Shown here: positions 8,768-17,400 of the stretch, piece by piece
Layout of the letters: each line of letters opens with the position of its first letter
How positions within the stretch are numbered: position 1 is the stretch's first letter
Source of the DNA: Nemertoderma westbladi
Lineage: Eukaryota; Xenacoelomorpha; Nemertodermatida; Nemertodermatidae
Assembly (NCBI GenBank): GCA_032718475.1
Contig: JAUCBJ010007489.1
Coordinates: 1 to 23,031 of the forward strand
Reading direction: 5' to 3'
Length of the DNA stretch: 23,031 nt
The notes under the pieces: generated by a model
The model's input: the letters and a program-made list of their open reading frames with translations, nothing else
Database searches by the model: none
Told to the model about the DNA's origin: nothing
Program-made: the position numbers and the translations under genes

Positions 8768-9202
8768 TTAAAAGCATTCACTCACGGTGGTCGCGGTTAC
8801 AACGTCATTGGGTAACCGGTTCCAGACGTTTACCACTCGGTTTGCGAATGAGTTTTTGCAAACGAGCAAGTTCTTATTGAGGGCCTGTTTGTGTAGCTTT
8901 AGGGAGTTTCCTCTAGTATTGTGGTGGTGAGTGTCGACAACAAGCGAAAATAGTTGTTTCCAATCAAAGGCCGCCTTGCCATGGGTTAGGTTCCACACTG
9001 TGATGAGGTCGCCACGGATTCGTCTGTATATTAATGTTGGGAGTTTAAGCCTCTCCAGACGCTCTCGGTATGGGAGGTTTCTTAAGGATGGAACCAGTTT
9101 TGTAGCACGATGTTGGATGTGCTCTATTTTATCTATATCGGAACGGTGAAAAGACGACCAGATTGGAGTGGCGTACTCAAGGATAGGACGTAAAATTGAC
9201 TT
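8768..9202 (-). pseudogene. LINE 1 ORF2, C-terminal conserved region
   Basis: In the frame after the duplication the sequence continues as ILRPILEYATPIWS, KIEHIQHRATKLVPSL, RLERLKLPTLIYRRIRGDL and NTRGNSLKLHKQ, ending with FANRVVNVWNRLPNDVV. This is the standard post-thumb region of CR1/L2-type LINEs, rich in basic residues and thought to contact RNA. The stop at 8768-8770 is caused by another one-base shift: the alternative frame 8772-8662 carries the expected end (FKIGLDRFM, then PARQDNSLLFSVDRYFF and TAA at 8664-8662). Confidence 0.85.
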
Positions 9203-11196
9203 ATATTATTATTATTGACGTATAGCACGATAAACATTTGTGGCTCCATATATGTGAAGTTTCTCCTCATTACAGCCAGCACTCTTGAAGCAGAGGCGCA
9301 GATATTAGAACAGTGGGAGGAAAATAGTAATGTGTTTGAAAAAGTGACACCGAGGTCCTTGTATTGGGGGACAATTTCTAGTTTATTACCATCTAGGTAG
9401 TATTCGGGGGGGAAATCAATCTTACCAAATCTGACCACTTTGCACTTGTCCACGTTAAAGGTAAGTTTCCATTCATTGGCCCAAGTACTTAATGCATTAA
9501 GGTCATTCTGTAAAATGGAAACATCTCTGGCAGAACTAATGTGTCTGTATAACTTTTGGTCGTCAACAAACAGGCTGCACATGGATTCAATAACAGACGG
9601 AGCATCATTATCGAAGACTATGAACAGTAAGGTACCCAGCACTGTTCCTTGGGGAAGGCCACTTTCTAATGGTATGTATTTACTAGATGTACCATTAATG
9701 ACAACACGTTGAGTTCTGTTACTAAGAAAGTTTTTTATCCACCGTAACAGTTTTCCTCGTACACCATATGCGTACAGTTTGTGTAATAGTAAACGAATGG
9801 AAACAGAGTCATATGCCCGTTTCAAGTCCAAATATATGACATCACAGCCTTCTACATTAGGGTCATCCAAGGCGTTACTTATGTTATCTAAGACATGCAA
9901 TAGTTGCTGGACTGTTGACCTCCCATGGCGCCCCCCGTATTGCGAGCAGTCAAACAAGTTGTTCAGTTCAAAATGATGTTGCAGTGGTGAACGGACGAGC
10001 TTCTCACAGCATTTTGCTATGATGCATGTCAGGGAAATGGGGCGGTAATTGTTTCGATTATAATTCGGTGGTTTTTTCGGAATAGGGGTTATATCTGCAG
10101 TCAACCAGTCTTCAGGTATAATTCCAGTGTCGAATGAACTTTGAAGGATTATTTGGACAGGGGCTACGATAACACTTGCTAGTTCATGAACCATCATGGC
10201 TGATATTTGGTCAGGGCCTCGTGATTTATTCGGGTTTTGTTCACTGAGGGTTTTCAAGACGTTTTCACTTGTAATGTCAAGGGAGTCAATTATGGGGCAA
10301 TCTAGGTTAAGAAAGGGCGGAGGTGCGGCTGTAGGATTATTGTCCTTAGTGAAGTAACTTGCAAATGTGTCATTAAGTAAATCAGCCATACCCTGGTCGG
10401 AATCTACCTTCTTGTTACTAGCATCTTTAAAAGGTCCTATGTGTGATTTCGATTTTCGGTTTTTATTTACATACGACCAAAACTTTTTAGGGTTTTTCTT
10501 GCAGCTCATGGCAATATTCCTTTCAAAATTCCGCTTTGCATTCCTACACACAGTGGTTGCTTTGTTTCGAGCCAATATGTATCTCCGGTAGGACCGCTGC
10601 GCAGGATATCGCTTCCAGTAGCTAAATGCGCTTTTTTTTACATGAACAGCTGCCAATACATCAGGGGTGAGCCAACAATTTTTTCGGCTTTTTGAGGGAC
10701 GGGTGGGAACATGTAGAGATACACCCTCATGGAGTGTATTCTTTAGGAATAACCATGCAGCATTAGGGTCCAAATTTGCTAATAAAACTGGCCAGTCTAG
10801 ATGGGCTAGATCCTCACGCCATTGTCTAAAATCGCCTAGATCATATCTGAGATTGTTTGTTGAAGTGGTATTGGCAGCAGCAAATAGGTAACGACATGTA
10901 ATGATGCTGTGTTTAGATTTCCCAAGAGGGGGTTGAAGAAATACTTCTTGGATGTCATCAGTCGAGGCTGTAATTATCAAATCAAGTAGGGATTGCCATG
11001 TGTCACTTATGATATGAGTGGGCTCAAATACATGTTGGGAAAACATATTATCAAGGAAGAATTCTAGGAACTCACCCTCAACCTTGTTTGCACCAGGTGA
11101 ACAACATAAATTAAACCAATCAATGCTAGGTAGGTTAAAATCCCCGAGAATCAAACAGTCATTGGCCATATTCTTGACATGTAAAATTAAATCCAT
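9203..11196 (-). pseudogene. LINE 1 ORF2, endonuclease C-terminal part and reverse transcriptase
   Basis: The longest piece of ORF2 (frame open to 9133, homology to about 9225). It has the endonuclease block CLILGDFNLPSIDW and then PLGKSKHSIITC, where the usual Ser-Asp-His is Ser-Lys-His (AAA codon at 10914-10912), which should abolish activity. The reverse transcriptase follows: NKSRGPDQISAMMVHEL, NNYRPISLTCIIAKCCEKLV, VIYLDLKRAYDSV (catalytic Asp), LESGLPQGTVLGTLLF, and the active-site box LFVDDQKLY near 9570-9559 (usual F/YADD, here Val for Ala, both Asp kept). The frame is lost at a 19-bp duplication near 9200-9235. Confidence 0.88.
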
Positions 11197-11633
11197 TATA
11201 GCTTTGCATTATTGTTGTCAGAACTGTTGGGTGACCTGTACACAGATAGTATCGCCAATGTTGAATCATTGTGAAAGCGGAGAATGGCACATATCGATTC
11301 TTCATAATTAGCAACAGGTTGCGGAAGGTCATATTCTTCAAAAGCATACAGAGGAGACTGCTGAATGTATAGTAGTACCCCACCTCCTATTATATCATTA
11401 CCACGATCATTGCGGCATATATTGTAGCCTTCTACATTTAGGGTAGAAATATCAATTGTTGGACGACCCCAAGATTCACTAATAGCAACAACATGTGGTT
11501 TGTCAAGTAAAATACATGCTTTAAATTCTGTCATCTTGTTCACAATACTTTGTGCATTGCAGCTGAAGACAAGTAGTTCATTAGTTTGTAAGGTTGGGTG
11601 TTTTTGTGTAAGTGTGTGTGACTTGGTAGGTAG
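11196..11633 (-). pseudogene. LINE 1 ORF2, endonuclease N-terminal part
   Basis: Opens directly after the UGA with no Met before the first conserved motif. It shows the APE-type endonuclease signature: SCNAQSIVNK (catalytic Asn), VVAISESW (catalytic Glu), GGGVLLYI and LSVYRSPNSS. This enzyme nicks target DNA so the element can prime reverse transcription from the cut. The first Met in frame (11543) is downstream of the catalytic Asn, so it cannot be the functional start. The frame ends at 11196 by a one-base shift into the next segment. Confidence 0.82.
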
Positions 11634-11636
11634 TCA
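11631..11636 (-). promoter_or_regulatory. Candidate readthrough stop (UGA-CUA) between ORF1 and ORF2 of LINE 1
   Basis: On the minus strand the ORF1 stop is TGA followed directly by CTA. UGA with a following CUA is an established leaky-termination context in animals. The frame stays open after it for 145 codons and contains the endonuclease start (VFSCNAQSIVNK). No ATG occurs in this frame between the stop and that motif. Readthrough is inference; reinitiation at a non-AUG codon is the alternative. Confidence 0.45.
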
Positions 11637-11822
11637 GTCTACCTGAGATGACTGGTCAATGACATTAGGAACATTGAGTAAAGCATTTGTAATGTTGGTT
11701 TGACTATCAGGAGAAGATATGCGGTTATGGCTGATCATTGAGGTGAAGCGGCACTCAAGTTCACTGGGCATTCTGTCATGAGTTACTCGTATGGAGACCT
11801 TCTCCATGGAACTAGTAGGATA
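11634..11822 (-). pseudogene. LINE 1 ORF1, C-terminal part ending in UGA-CUA
   Basis: After the TATC microsatellite the frame beginning at ATG 11807-11805 encodes MEKVSIRVTHDRMPSELECR, typical of the short basic end of the RRM/CTD region, then a Ser/Asn-rich tail to TGA at 11636-11634. This frame is the same as that of the following endonuclease, so ORF1 and ORF2 are separated only by one stop codon. The microsatellite probably caused the frame change at 11822. The Met is probably internal. Confidence 0.65.
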
Positions 11823-12186
11823 GATAGATAGATACTAACTTGTCATTATTGAGGGAGTGCAGTATACGCCACTTATCCGATTCTGAGTTAAGTGTTACGA
11901 TCAGTTTCTCCCCAAACCCACATGGTTGGTTGTTAATAAACTTGCGTATATGTCTAGTGAATCTGAAAGGGATATGTTGGCATCCTAGCTCAGACAGTGT
12001 TTTTTCTACAACAGATTTGTCAAAGTCGGATCTTTTCTTAGGGTCTTCATCACAACTGACAGGGATATTGTGAATAATAATGTTATTTCTTTTTCTTTCA
12101 CGTAGCTTTATGAGGTCAGACTCAGTTTGGCGATTGTTCATTTGGGGAACTGTCACTTGGGGTAGGTCGATTATGTCGGTGCCCAC
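11823..12186 (-). pseudogene. LINE 1 ORF1, RRM-like middle part
   Basis: In a different minus frame from the PHD part. The core RERKRNNIIIHNIPVSCDED resembles the start of the RRM-like domain of LINE ORF1 proteins (charged helix, then NIIIHNIP beta strand), followed by ELGCQHIPFRFTRHIRKF and EKLIVTLNSESDKWRILHS, where the second RNA-binding strand is expected. The frame then reads into a TATC microsatellite at about 11819-11834 and stops; coding continues in a third frame. Role: RNA binding in the ribonucleoprotein. Confidence 0.7.
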
Positions 12187-12751
12187 CCTTCTTAACAGCC
12201 ATCAACCAGGGTGTATCGACATCTACATCAGTCTCCCCCGGATTAGAAGATGTGAAGTTGGATAATGTGGAACTAACCTTGGAGATCTCAGACATGATTG
12301 TGGTTGTTTGATCCTCAATGAGAACTTTAATATGTTGGACAATGTCTTCAGATGTGTTGTCATCTAAAGACAATGCACTCGCATTTACATTGGGTTTCAG
12401 GTTTGTTGAGCAGTCAGGACATAACACAGTGAAGTTGGATACATATTTTCGTACCACTTCAAATTCTGCCGCCGTTATTCCCTTGCAGATGCATTTATGA
12501 TGTGCCCATTTGTCACACCCATCACAACCAAATACCCTTTCATAATTGTTGTTTATGTTGCGTGGGCACACAAAACACTTTAGATCTCCTTGTGTTTGGG
12601 ATTGATTAGATGGTGGTGATCGACGTTGGATTGAAGAGACACCTGTAGATGAAGGTCTTCCACTTGGGACACCATTGGCAGTATTAGGGCCGATATTAGC
12701 CACAGAGCCTCTTCGGGAAGACATTTCCTTTATATTCAATAGCGTTCCCAA
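12122..12751 (-). pseudogene. LINE 1 ORF1, N-terminal part with PHD finger
   Basis: A 209-residue frame. A Ser/Pro/Gly-rich N-terminus (a second Met at residue 10 may be the real start) is followed by a C4HC3 PHD finger: C59, C62, C76, C79, H84, C87, C111, C114, with FGCDGCDKWAHHKC in the middle. Residues 120-180 are Ser/Thr/Asp-rich with a short possible coiled coil. ORF1 proteins of LINEs bind element RNA; in CR1-like clades the PHD finger is a known ORF1 module whose target is uncertain. The frame runs out of homology near 12150 and continues in the next segment, so a one-base indel lies around 12120-12150. Confidence 0.85.
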
Positions 12752-12783
12752 TAAAATATCAATCAGTGATATTTAAAACTAGT

Positions 12784-13554
12784 TTATTCTTTAGGATATG
12801 CACTACACAGAAGAATCAACAACATATATATATAAAATATTATTATAAAATCAGCAATTAGGAGCGACAGATACGGTACTAAATTCCGCTTGCTGGCTTG
12901 TACTGTTGTGAACTTTGGGAAGCACATAAATATAACTGGATGTCGGTTTGTTATATTTGAGATATTCATATTCGGCTTTAGCGAGGTCTGGAGGTTGGAT
13001 TTATGGTTCTCAGCAAATTTTCCTATCTTTGAACTGGTTATTCGATCGTAGTTTTTGTGCATTTTTTCATAAGCTTTTTCATCATTGAGATGCTTTTGAA
13101 CAAGTTTATCATAATCTTTTGTGTCCAGCACAACTATCGCACCACATTTATCAGCCTGACATATCTTAATAGGCCTATCAGAATTGTTTTTTAATGATTC
13201 TAAGGCAGTTTGTTCATCCTTTGAAATGTTACTAATTTTCTTTGTTGGTTTACTTAGTTTAGTTTCTTTTATTATGTCGTAAAACCGATCCAATGACTTA
13301 CTGAGTCCCCGACTGGTTTTGTCTTCGTCACCAAGGGTTTAACATATTTGGGCTATTCTCTATATTGGGGCTATAATTGGCACGTTTGGTGACATTTTTG
13401 GCGAAATTGTCAATGTCAATTTTTGATTCAATTAAGTTGGCTTTTAGAGTTGGTGTAAATTTCAACCCCAATTTAAGAAGAGTTTTTTTAGCAGGATTTA
13501 AAGTATAGCTGGACAAGTTTAGAATATCAACTCTATTATTGTCATTCGATTCTA
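12784..13554 (-). pseudogene. Penelope-like element ORF, N-terminal fragment
   Basis: Two minus-strand frames form one degraded N-terminal region. The first (about 13554-13328) has LNPAKKTLLKLGLKFTPT followed by a DIDNFAKNV block, resembling the conserved start of Penelope-like proteins (an 'LL.KGL.F.PT' block, then a 'D...F.R' block). The second (13293-12784) has DRFYDIIKETKL, DEQTALESLKNN, then QADKCGAIVVLDTKDYDKLV, the counterpart of the family's ADKG-VVV-D--DY motif, and RHPVIFMCFPKFT, the likely remnant of the LPKIHK motif. No palm, YADD box or GIY-YIG part follows. The ORF ends in AT-rich sequence next to the 5' end of LINE 1. A frame change lies near 13300-13330. Assignment is by motif memory only. 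Confidence 0.6.
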
Positions 13555-14495
13555 GTCATTGATTGCTTGTAGCTGGTTTTCTGCGTGTAGGGCCCGAATT
13601 AGAGTCTGTTCTGGAATTAGGTGGTGCAGGCCAACGAAATCCATTTCCTGATGTTGTTGGTCTTCCCAGTCAGCTGTCAATCGGTCAGTCACCGGTAGTA
13701 CTGTCTGACTGTAGTAGTACTTCCTGTACTTAAGTACTTATCTGCTTATGTCTGTACTGTAGTAAAGTAACCTGTACTTCAGTAGGCCTACTTGTATACC
13801 GGTACTTACTTCTGTACTTCATAGTCATACTTCTGTACTTCAGTCACTCCTGCAGTCTGCAGTCAGTGCTACAGTGGCCTACTTCAGACTTCAGTACTTG
13901 TCCAGTCCTGAGGGGCGATGAGCAATAATTGCTTCTGATAGTGATATTAGCTAACAGATAAGTTTTGTTGGCTGGTATTTTTAGTTGGTGAGTTATCGAC
14001 TATATTATTCAGTCCTCTGTCTGATAAGCCCTGTTAAACAGGAAAGGGTGAGTTTTACGACCCTCTCTGCCTGTCAGCCTGTTAGTCCTCTGTTAAAAAG
14101 GCCTACTGTACTGTAACAGAAGACAGATGGGCCGAAGACAGTTTCAAACAGAGTAAAACCTCTGTAAAGGCTATTGTCATAAGCAGCATGAAAGGGGACG
14201 ATTTTTTTCCCCATTACATTGATACTGTAATTCACTGAAAAGAATTTAAAGCCCCTCCCTACAGCCCTATACAAAATTAAAAATAATATTTAAATATAAA
14301 TATAAATAAATACTAATAAATAGAATTCTAGAATATAGAGTAAGACAGGGTGACTAAATTTTAAGAGTTAATTTAAGCATAGCTAACCCTCAGGCATATA
14401 ATAACTTGTAACTCCACAGGTATTAGTTATATTAGTAGTGTTATAACAGTATAATACGTAGGAAAATCATACTAAATACTACTACGTACCTTAAA
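13555..14495. other. Non-coding stretch with GTACTT-rich degenerate repeat
   Basis: No supported gene. It contains the GTACTT-rich tract at 13700-13905, several GGCCTA words, a small palindrome CCTGTTAAACAGG near 14030-14042 and an AT-rich A/T run near 14275-14330. Similar TACTTCAGTA/GTACTT text recurs near 21085-21200, suggesting a dispersed low-complexity sequence. Confidence 0.6.
13700..13905. repeat. GTACTT/CTGTACTTCAGT degenerate satellite
   Basis: About ten copies of GTACTT, often inside CTGTACTTCAGT, at irregular 10-25 bp spacing, with interspersed CAGTAC on the other strand. The irregular spacing suggests an old minisatellite. Confidence 0.65.
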
Positions 14496-14870
14496 GTGAC
14501 CTGTGGGACCAGCCCATTATTAGTGAGATCGGCATTTCTCTTTATCCTGCCGCTCTCTTTGTATTACAATAGCATACAACTAACCAATGCAATGGCAATG
14601 GTCTACCCCCAGTGCGGGAAAGACAAGCTGGCTATCATTGAAATGAATAGGGGAAGGATAATATGGTGTGTTCGTGTTCCCATCCTAATGTCTGTCGTCT
14701 TGGCTCAGCTAAGCTTAATCAGAGCCACAGCCTACAATAGAGCTTTACCTAAATACACTTCCAGTGAGCCAAGCAGTAGTGGCGGGTTAGCTCCAAAATG
14801 CCCATGTAGGATTTCTTCGAAAAAGGACCAATTGGTTGAGTTACAAGTTACAGTGAAAAAGTATTCATGA
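14496..14870 (+). other. Unrecognised 124-codon open frame, probably not a gene
   Basis: A plus-strand frame with a hydrophobic start (SAFLFILPLSLYY), a second hydrophobic run (PILMSVVLAQLSLI) and a Ser-rich patch (SSEPSSSGG). I do not recognise a family. Codon pattern and context give no support: no clear splice sites, no neighbour relation, and it lies between transposon remains. The local base composition is higher in G+C than its flanks, so it could be a fragment of an unidentified repeat or exon. Confidence 0.15.
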
Positions 14871-15468
14871 TTTGATTTTGTTTTGAACAGGAGAAACAGA
14901 TGGAATATATAGGTCATCTAATTAATTGTTTAAAGATTAGCAAACAATACAGTGTAATTGAATTGATGAAATCCATAAATAAAACGTGGATACAAAATGT
15001 AAAATTGGGAAGCAAAATATAAATTTCTGAGCTAAGAAAGGGAAATTGGATACTGTACAACTTGTCTGGATACAAGCGGTCCGTTTACCTTACAAAATGA
15101 AAAATAAACGTGCGAACTATAAAACAGTAGTGTCCTATTCGAACGGAACGGAACTGTCCGGGGGGGGGGGGGGGTTGGGGGGGGAATGTCCGGAAATCGA
15201 AGCCTTTTTCTATCTTCCAACATCCTGGGCTTTACTTACACTCAGCCTCTATTCACTGGCTGTGATTGACAAGCCAACGTGCCTCAGAAGTTCCTTTCAT
15301 CGCAATTTATATTTGGCCATTTTGATCGTTTTGGCCGCCAAAATGACCAAGTTAATGTTTATTGGGATTGGGACTATATAGCAGTATTAAAATTGCGTAT
15401 TACGTCGAAATAACTCTGACCTACAAACTGCTTGATTCACCCTGTTATTATTTTATCCTCGTTTACCA
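14871..15468. other. Non-coding stretch before LINE 2, including G-run and a hairpin
   Basis: No gene supported. It holds the G15-TT-G8 run at 15160-15184 and a hairpin at 15313-15352 (arms TTGGCCATTTTG and CAAAATGACCAA). The last ~100 bases may be the 5' leader of the LINE whose ORF1 starts at 15469, but its 5' end is not marked. Confidence 0.5.
15160..15184 (+). repeat. Poly-G run, G-quadruplex candidate
   Basis: Fifteen G, TT, then eight G. The run can form intramolecular G-quadruplexes on the plus strand and is a likely site of assembly length error. It has no coding context. Confidence 0.85.
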
Positions 15469-16263
15469 ATGGATGCCGATAATTTTGTTTCTCTTCAAGA
15501 CGACATTCTCAAGCTCGTGCAGTCTTGTAAAAAAAAGAAAAGCATATCTGCAGAGGATGAAAAGTCCGTATCTGAAAAACTCGCCACAATGTCTTCCATG
15601 TACACCATAACCCTTGGGAAGCTCGCTGAGGCCCAGGGCGATGCGATATCCTCTAAAAACGAGCTGCTCTGGCTGAACTCGTCAGGCCGCACCCAACCTT
15701 CAAATGGTGCGTGGTCTCTGCCCCTCCCTACCGCTACCTGACAAGTCTCCGCCACTCAAGTTCACTCAATTCCAGCCACCCCAATTCACACCTCCAAACA
15801 CACACAAACGGTTCAACCAATACCCCTGCAGGGTTCTCGATACCATCGTGCACAATCACAATCGGTTCGAGGTAATAAGGTAGATGGAACCCTCCGTGTA
15901 ATAAAACCCCCGACACCCCCCGTAAGGAAAGCCCACATACACATAGGCAGATTGCATCGATCCCTCAGTCTCCACTGAAGAAATTTCTGATTACCTAATT
16001 CAGGAAGAACTCGCATTTGAGGAAGTTATACCCATTCCTCCGAGACTGGACTCATCTTTTGTAAGTTTCCACATCATGTGTGATCAAAGGTCTCTCACTG
16101 GGACGATGGCATCAGCATCCGCAATTACAGGCTAAATGATGAAGAGCGTATCCGCTATGGCGCAAGACCGCGCCACACCGTCGAACCATCTCACCGTCAC
16201 ACCATCCCTCCAAGCGATATTATTGGTGATGCTCCCACTGTCTCGGGGGACAGTAGTAGTTGA
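15469..16263 (+). pseudogene. LINE 2 ORF1
   Basis: Starts at ATG 15469 in a good initiation context (ACCAATGG). Residues 1-70 are Lys/Glu-rich and probably helical (DDILKLVQSCKKKKSIS; EKSVSEKLATMSSMY). An in-frame TGA at 15739-15741 interrupts it; the same frame continues through a Pro/Thr/Gln-rich linker to RKAHIHIGRLHRSLS near 15928-15970. A frame change leads to STEEISDYLIQEELAFEEVI (15971-16030), then back to frame one at WDDGISIRNYRLNDEERIRYG (16099 on), ending at TGA 16261-16263. The IHIGRL...EEI.DYL pattern suggests a small alpha/beta nucleic-acid-binding fold, but I cannot name it. Role as RNA-binding ORF1 is inferred from position. Confidence 0.65.
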
Positions 16264-16435
16264 CGACAACCAACCACACCACTCCCAACAGTAAATCGTT
16301 CCCAGTCGGTTACCATCTCACTTTGGAATGTAGTGGGTCTGCAATATCTATTGGACCATCTCCCCAAAGCTGAGTTCCCCTGTAACGATGACATCCTTCT
16401 GCTAACTGAAACGTTTTACACAAAATCTACCCTAC

Positions 16436-16827
16436 TACGGAAGCCCATAACGGCCATGTCGCGCGCAAACTTCCATGTCAAGCGCGCAAACTTTATGCCA
16501 TTTCCGTGTAGAAATATTTGCGCGCTCGACATGGAAGTTTGCGCGCGCGAGATGAAAGTTTGCCCGCGCGACATGAAAGTTTGCGCGCGCGACATGAGAG
16601 TTTGCGCGCGCGACATGGAAGTTTGCGCGCGCAAACTTCCATAGTTCCATGTCGCGCGCAAACTTCCATGTCGCGCGCGCAAACTTCCATGTCGCGCGCG
16701 CAAACTTCCATGTCGCGCGTGCAAACTTCCATGTTGCGCACGCAAATGTTTCTACACGGAAATGGCATACAGTTTGCGCGCTTGACATGGAAGTTTGCGC
16801 GCGACATGGCCGTTATGGGCTTCCGTA
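16436..16827. mobile_element. 392-bp foldback (MITE-like) DNA element with 7-bp target duplication
   Basis: The ends are perfect inverted repeats starting TACGGAAGCCCATAACGGCC; outer arms stay almost identical for about 90 bp (first mismatch near base 57), and the inner arms are made of opposing 21-bp tandem units. It is flanked by a perfect 7-bp direct duplication ACCCTAC (16429-16435 and 16828-16834). Element plus one duplication is 399 bp, and the endonuclease frame of LINE 2 continues on the other side, so boundaries are confirmed independently by coding continuity. There is no transposase, so it is non-autonomous. The superfamily is not determined. Confidence 0.9.
16532..16737. repeat. 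Opposed arrays of 21-bp CpG-rich units inside the foldback element
   Basis: Five plus-oriented 21-bp units (consensus GACATGGAAGTTTGCGCGCGC, given here as one unit in two parts: GACATGGAAGTTT + GCGCGCGC with small changes) are followed, across a short centre near 16630-16650, by about five units in the opposite orientation. Alternating GC runs make Z-DNA and cruciform formation plausible. The unit length is a multiple of three, so it creates long meaningless open frames (repeats of CARDMEV) on both strands. Confidence 0.88.
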
Positions 16828-17400
16828 ACCCTACATACAATAAACAACTTCTACTCATTTATCCAACCAGCAGACAACCAACTCAGAGGGCGCCCCTCCG
16901 AGGGACTAGTTATCTTATGCAAAACCCATGCTAAATATATCAGATAAAATCAGATAAAAACAGAAAATGAATTTATGATTGTCTATTTACATTCAGCGAA
17001 TATCCTCGTTTTCTACCTCAACCCAATGAATGCGATGGAGGATGTTATCCTAACGATCGCCAGCGCACTCACACACACTGACCCCAATAAAACTATTATA
17101 ATCGGGGGTGACTTCAATTGTCGCATCGACTCTGGGGACCGAGGAGGTTCGAAACTTAGCGACTACCTGAGCAACCTGGCTGGGTTTCCTACTCTTAAAT
17201 GACCCAACCATTCCAACACATATCTCTCCGCAAGGCGAAAGCTGCATCGATCTGATCTTTGTTAGATCACCTAATCCTAATTGGACAAGCACTATTACGA
17301 TCATGAATAACCCCACACAAAAACACCTGCGAGTGTCTGCTACAATTGAAATCCCCGAGCCTTTCATCCACATTGACACCCGCCCCCCACTACCAGGTCG

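Larger units (their letters stand above)
8662..12760 (-). mobile_element. CR1-like non-LTR retrotransposon (LINE 1), degenerate
   Basis: On the minus strand the order is ORF1 (PHD finger, then RRM-like region; 12751-11634), an in-frame UGA, ORF2 endonuclease (11633 to about 10900), reverse transcriptase (about 10330-9250) and the conserved CR1/L2-type C-terminal region (9202-8662). CR1-like clades are known to carry PHD fingers in ORF1, which supports the assignment. The coding region is broken by at least five frame changes: near 12150, 11822, 11200, 9210 and 8778. Gene length is close to complete, so this is a near full-length but dead copy as assembled. The 3' end beyond 8662 and the 5' end beyond 12751 are not defined. 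Confidence 0.88.
16264..17400 (+). pseudogene. LINE 2 ORF2, APE-type endonuclease, interrupted
   Basis: In the same frame as ORF1 after TGA-CGA, with no Met before the first motif: VTISLWNVVGL (catalytic Asn), then DILLLTETF (catalytic Glu) at about 16390-16410. The foldback element then intervenes (16436-16827). On its far side the same frame continues with GRPSEGLVILCKTH (about 16888-16929), then IIIGGDFNCRID (catalytic Asp block, GAC at 17110-17112), a shift near 17195, GESCIDLIFVR, and TQKHLRVSATIEI, where the His (17324-17326) is kept but the preceding Asp of the usual S-D-H is Lys. Premature TAA at 16945-16947 follows a 10-bp partial duplication (cagataaaat). Function: target-site nicking. 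Confidence 0.75.

Noticed and set aside
14496-14917. Plus-strand 124-codon and overlapping minus-strand 61-codon frames as genes
   Set aside because: No recognisable family, no regulatory or splice context. The plus frame is listed only as an unrecognised low-confidence feature.
16333-16934. Long repetitive open frames on both strands (CARDMEV-type and SLRARHG-type repeats)
   Set aside because: They arise because the foldback element consists of 21-bp units, a multiple of three, in inverted arrays. No protein family or start context supports them.
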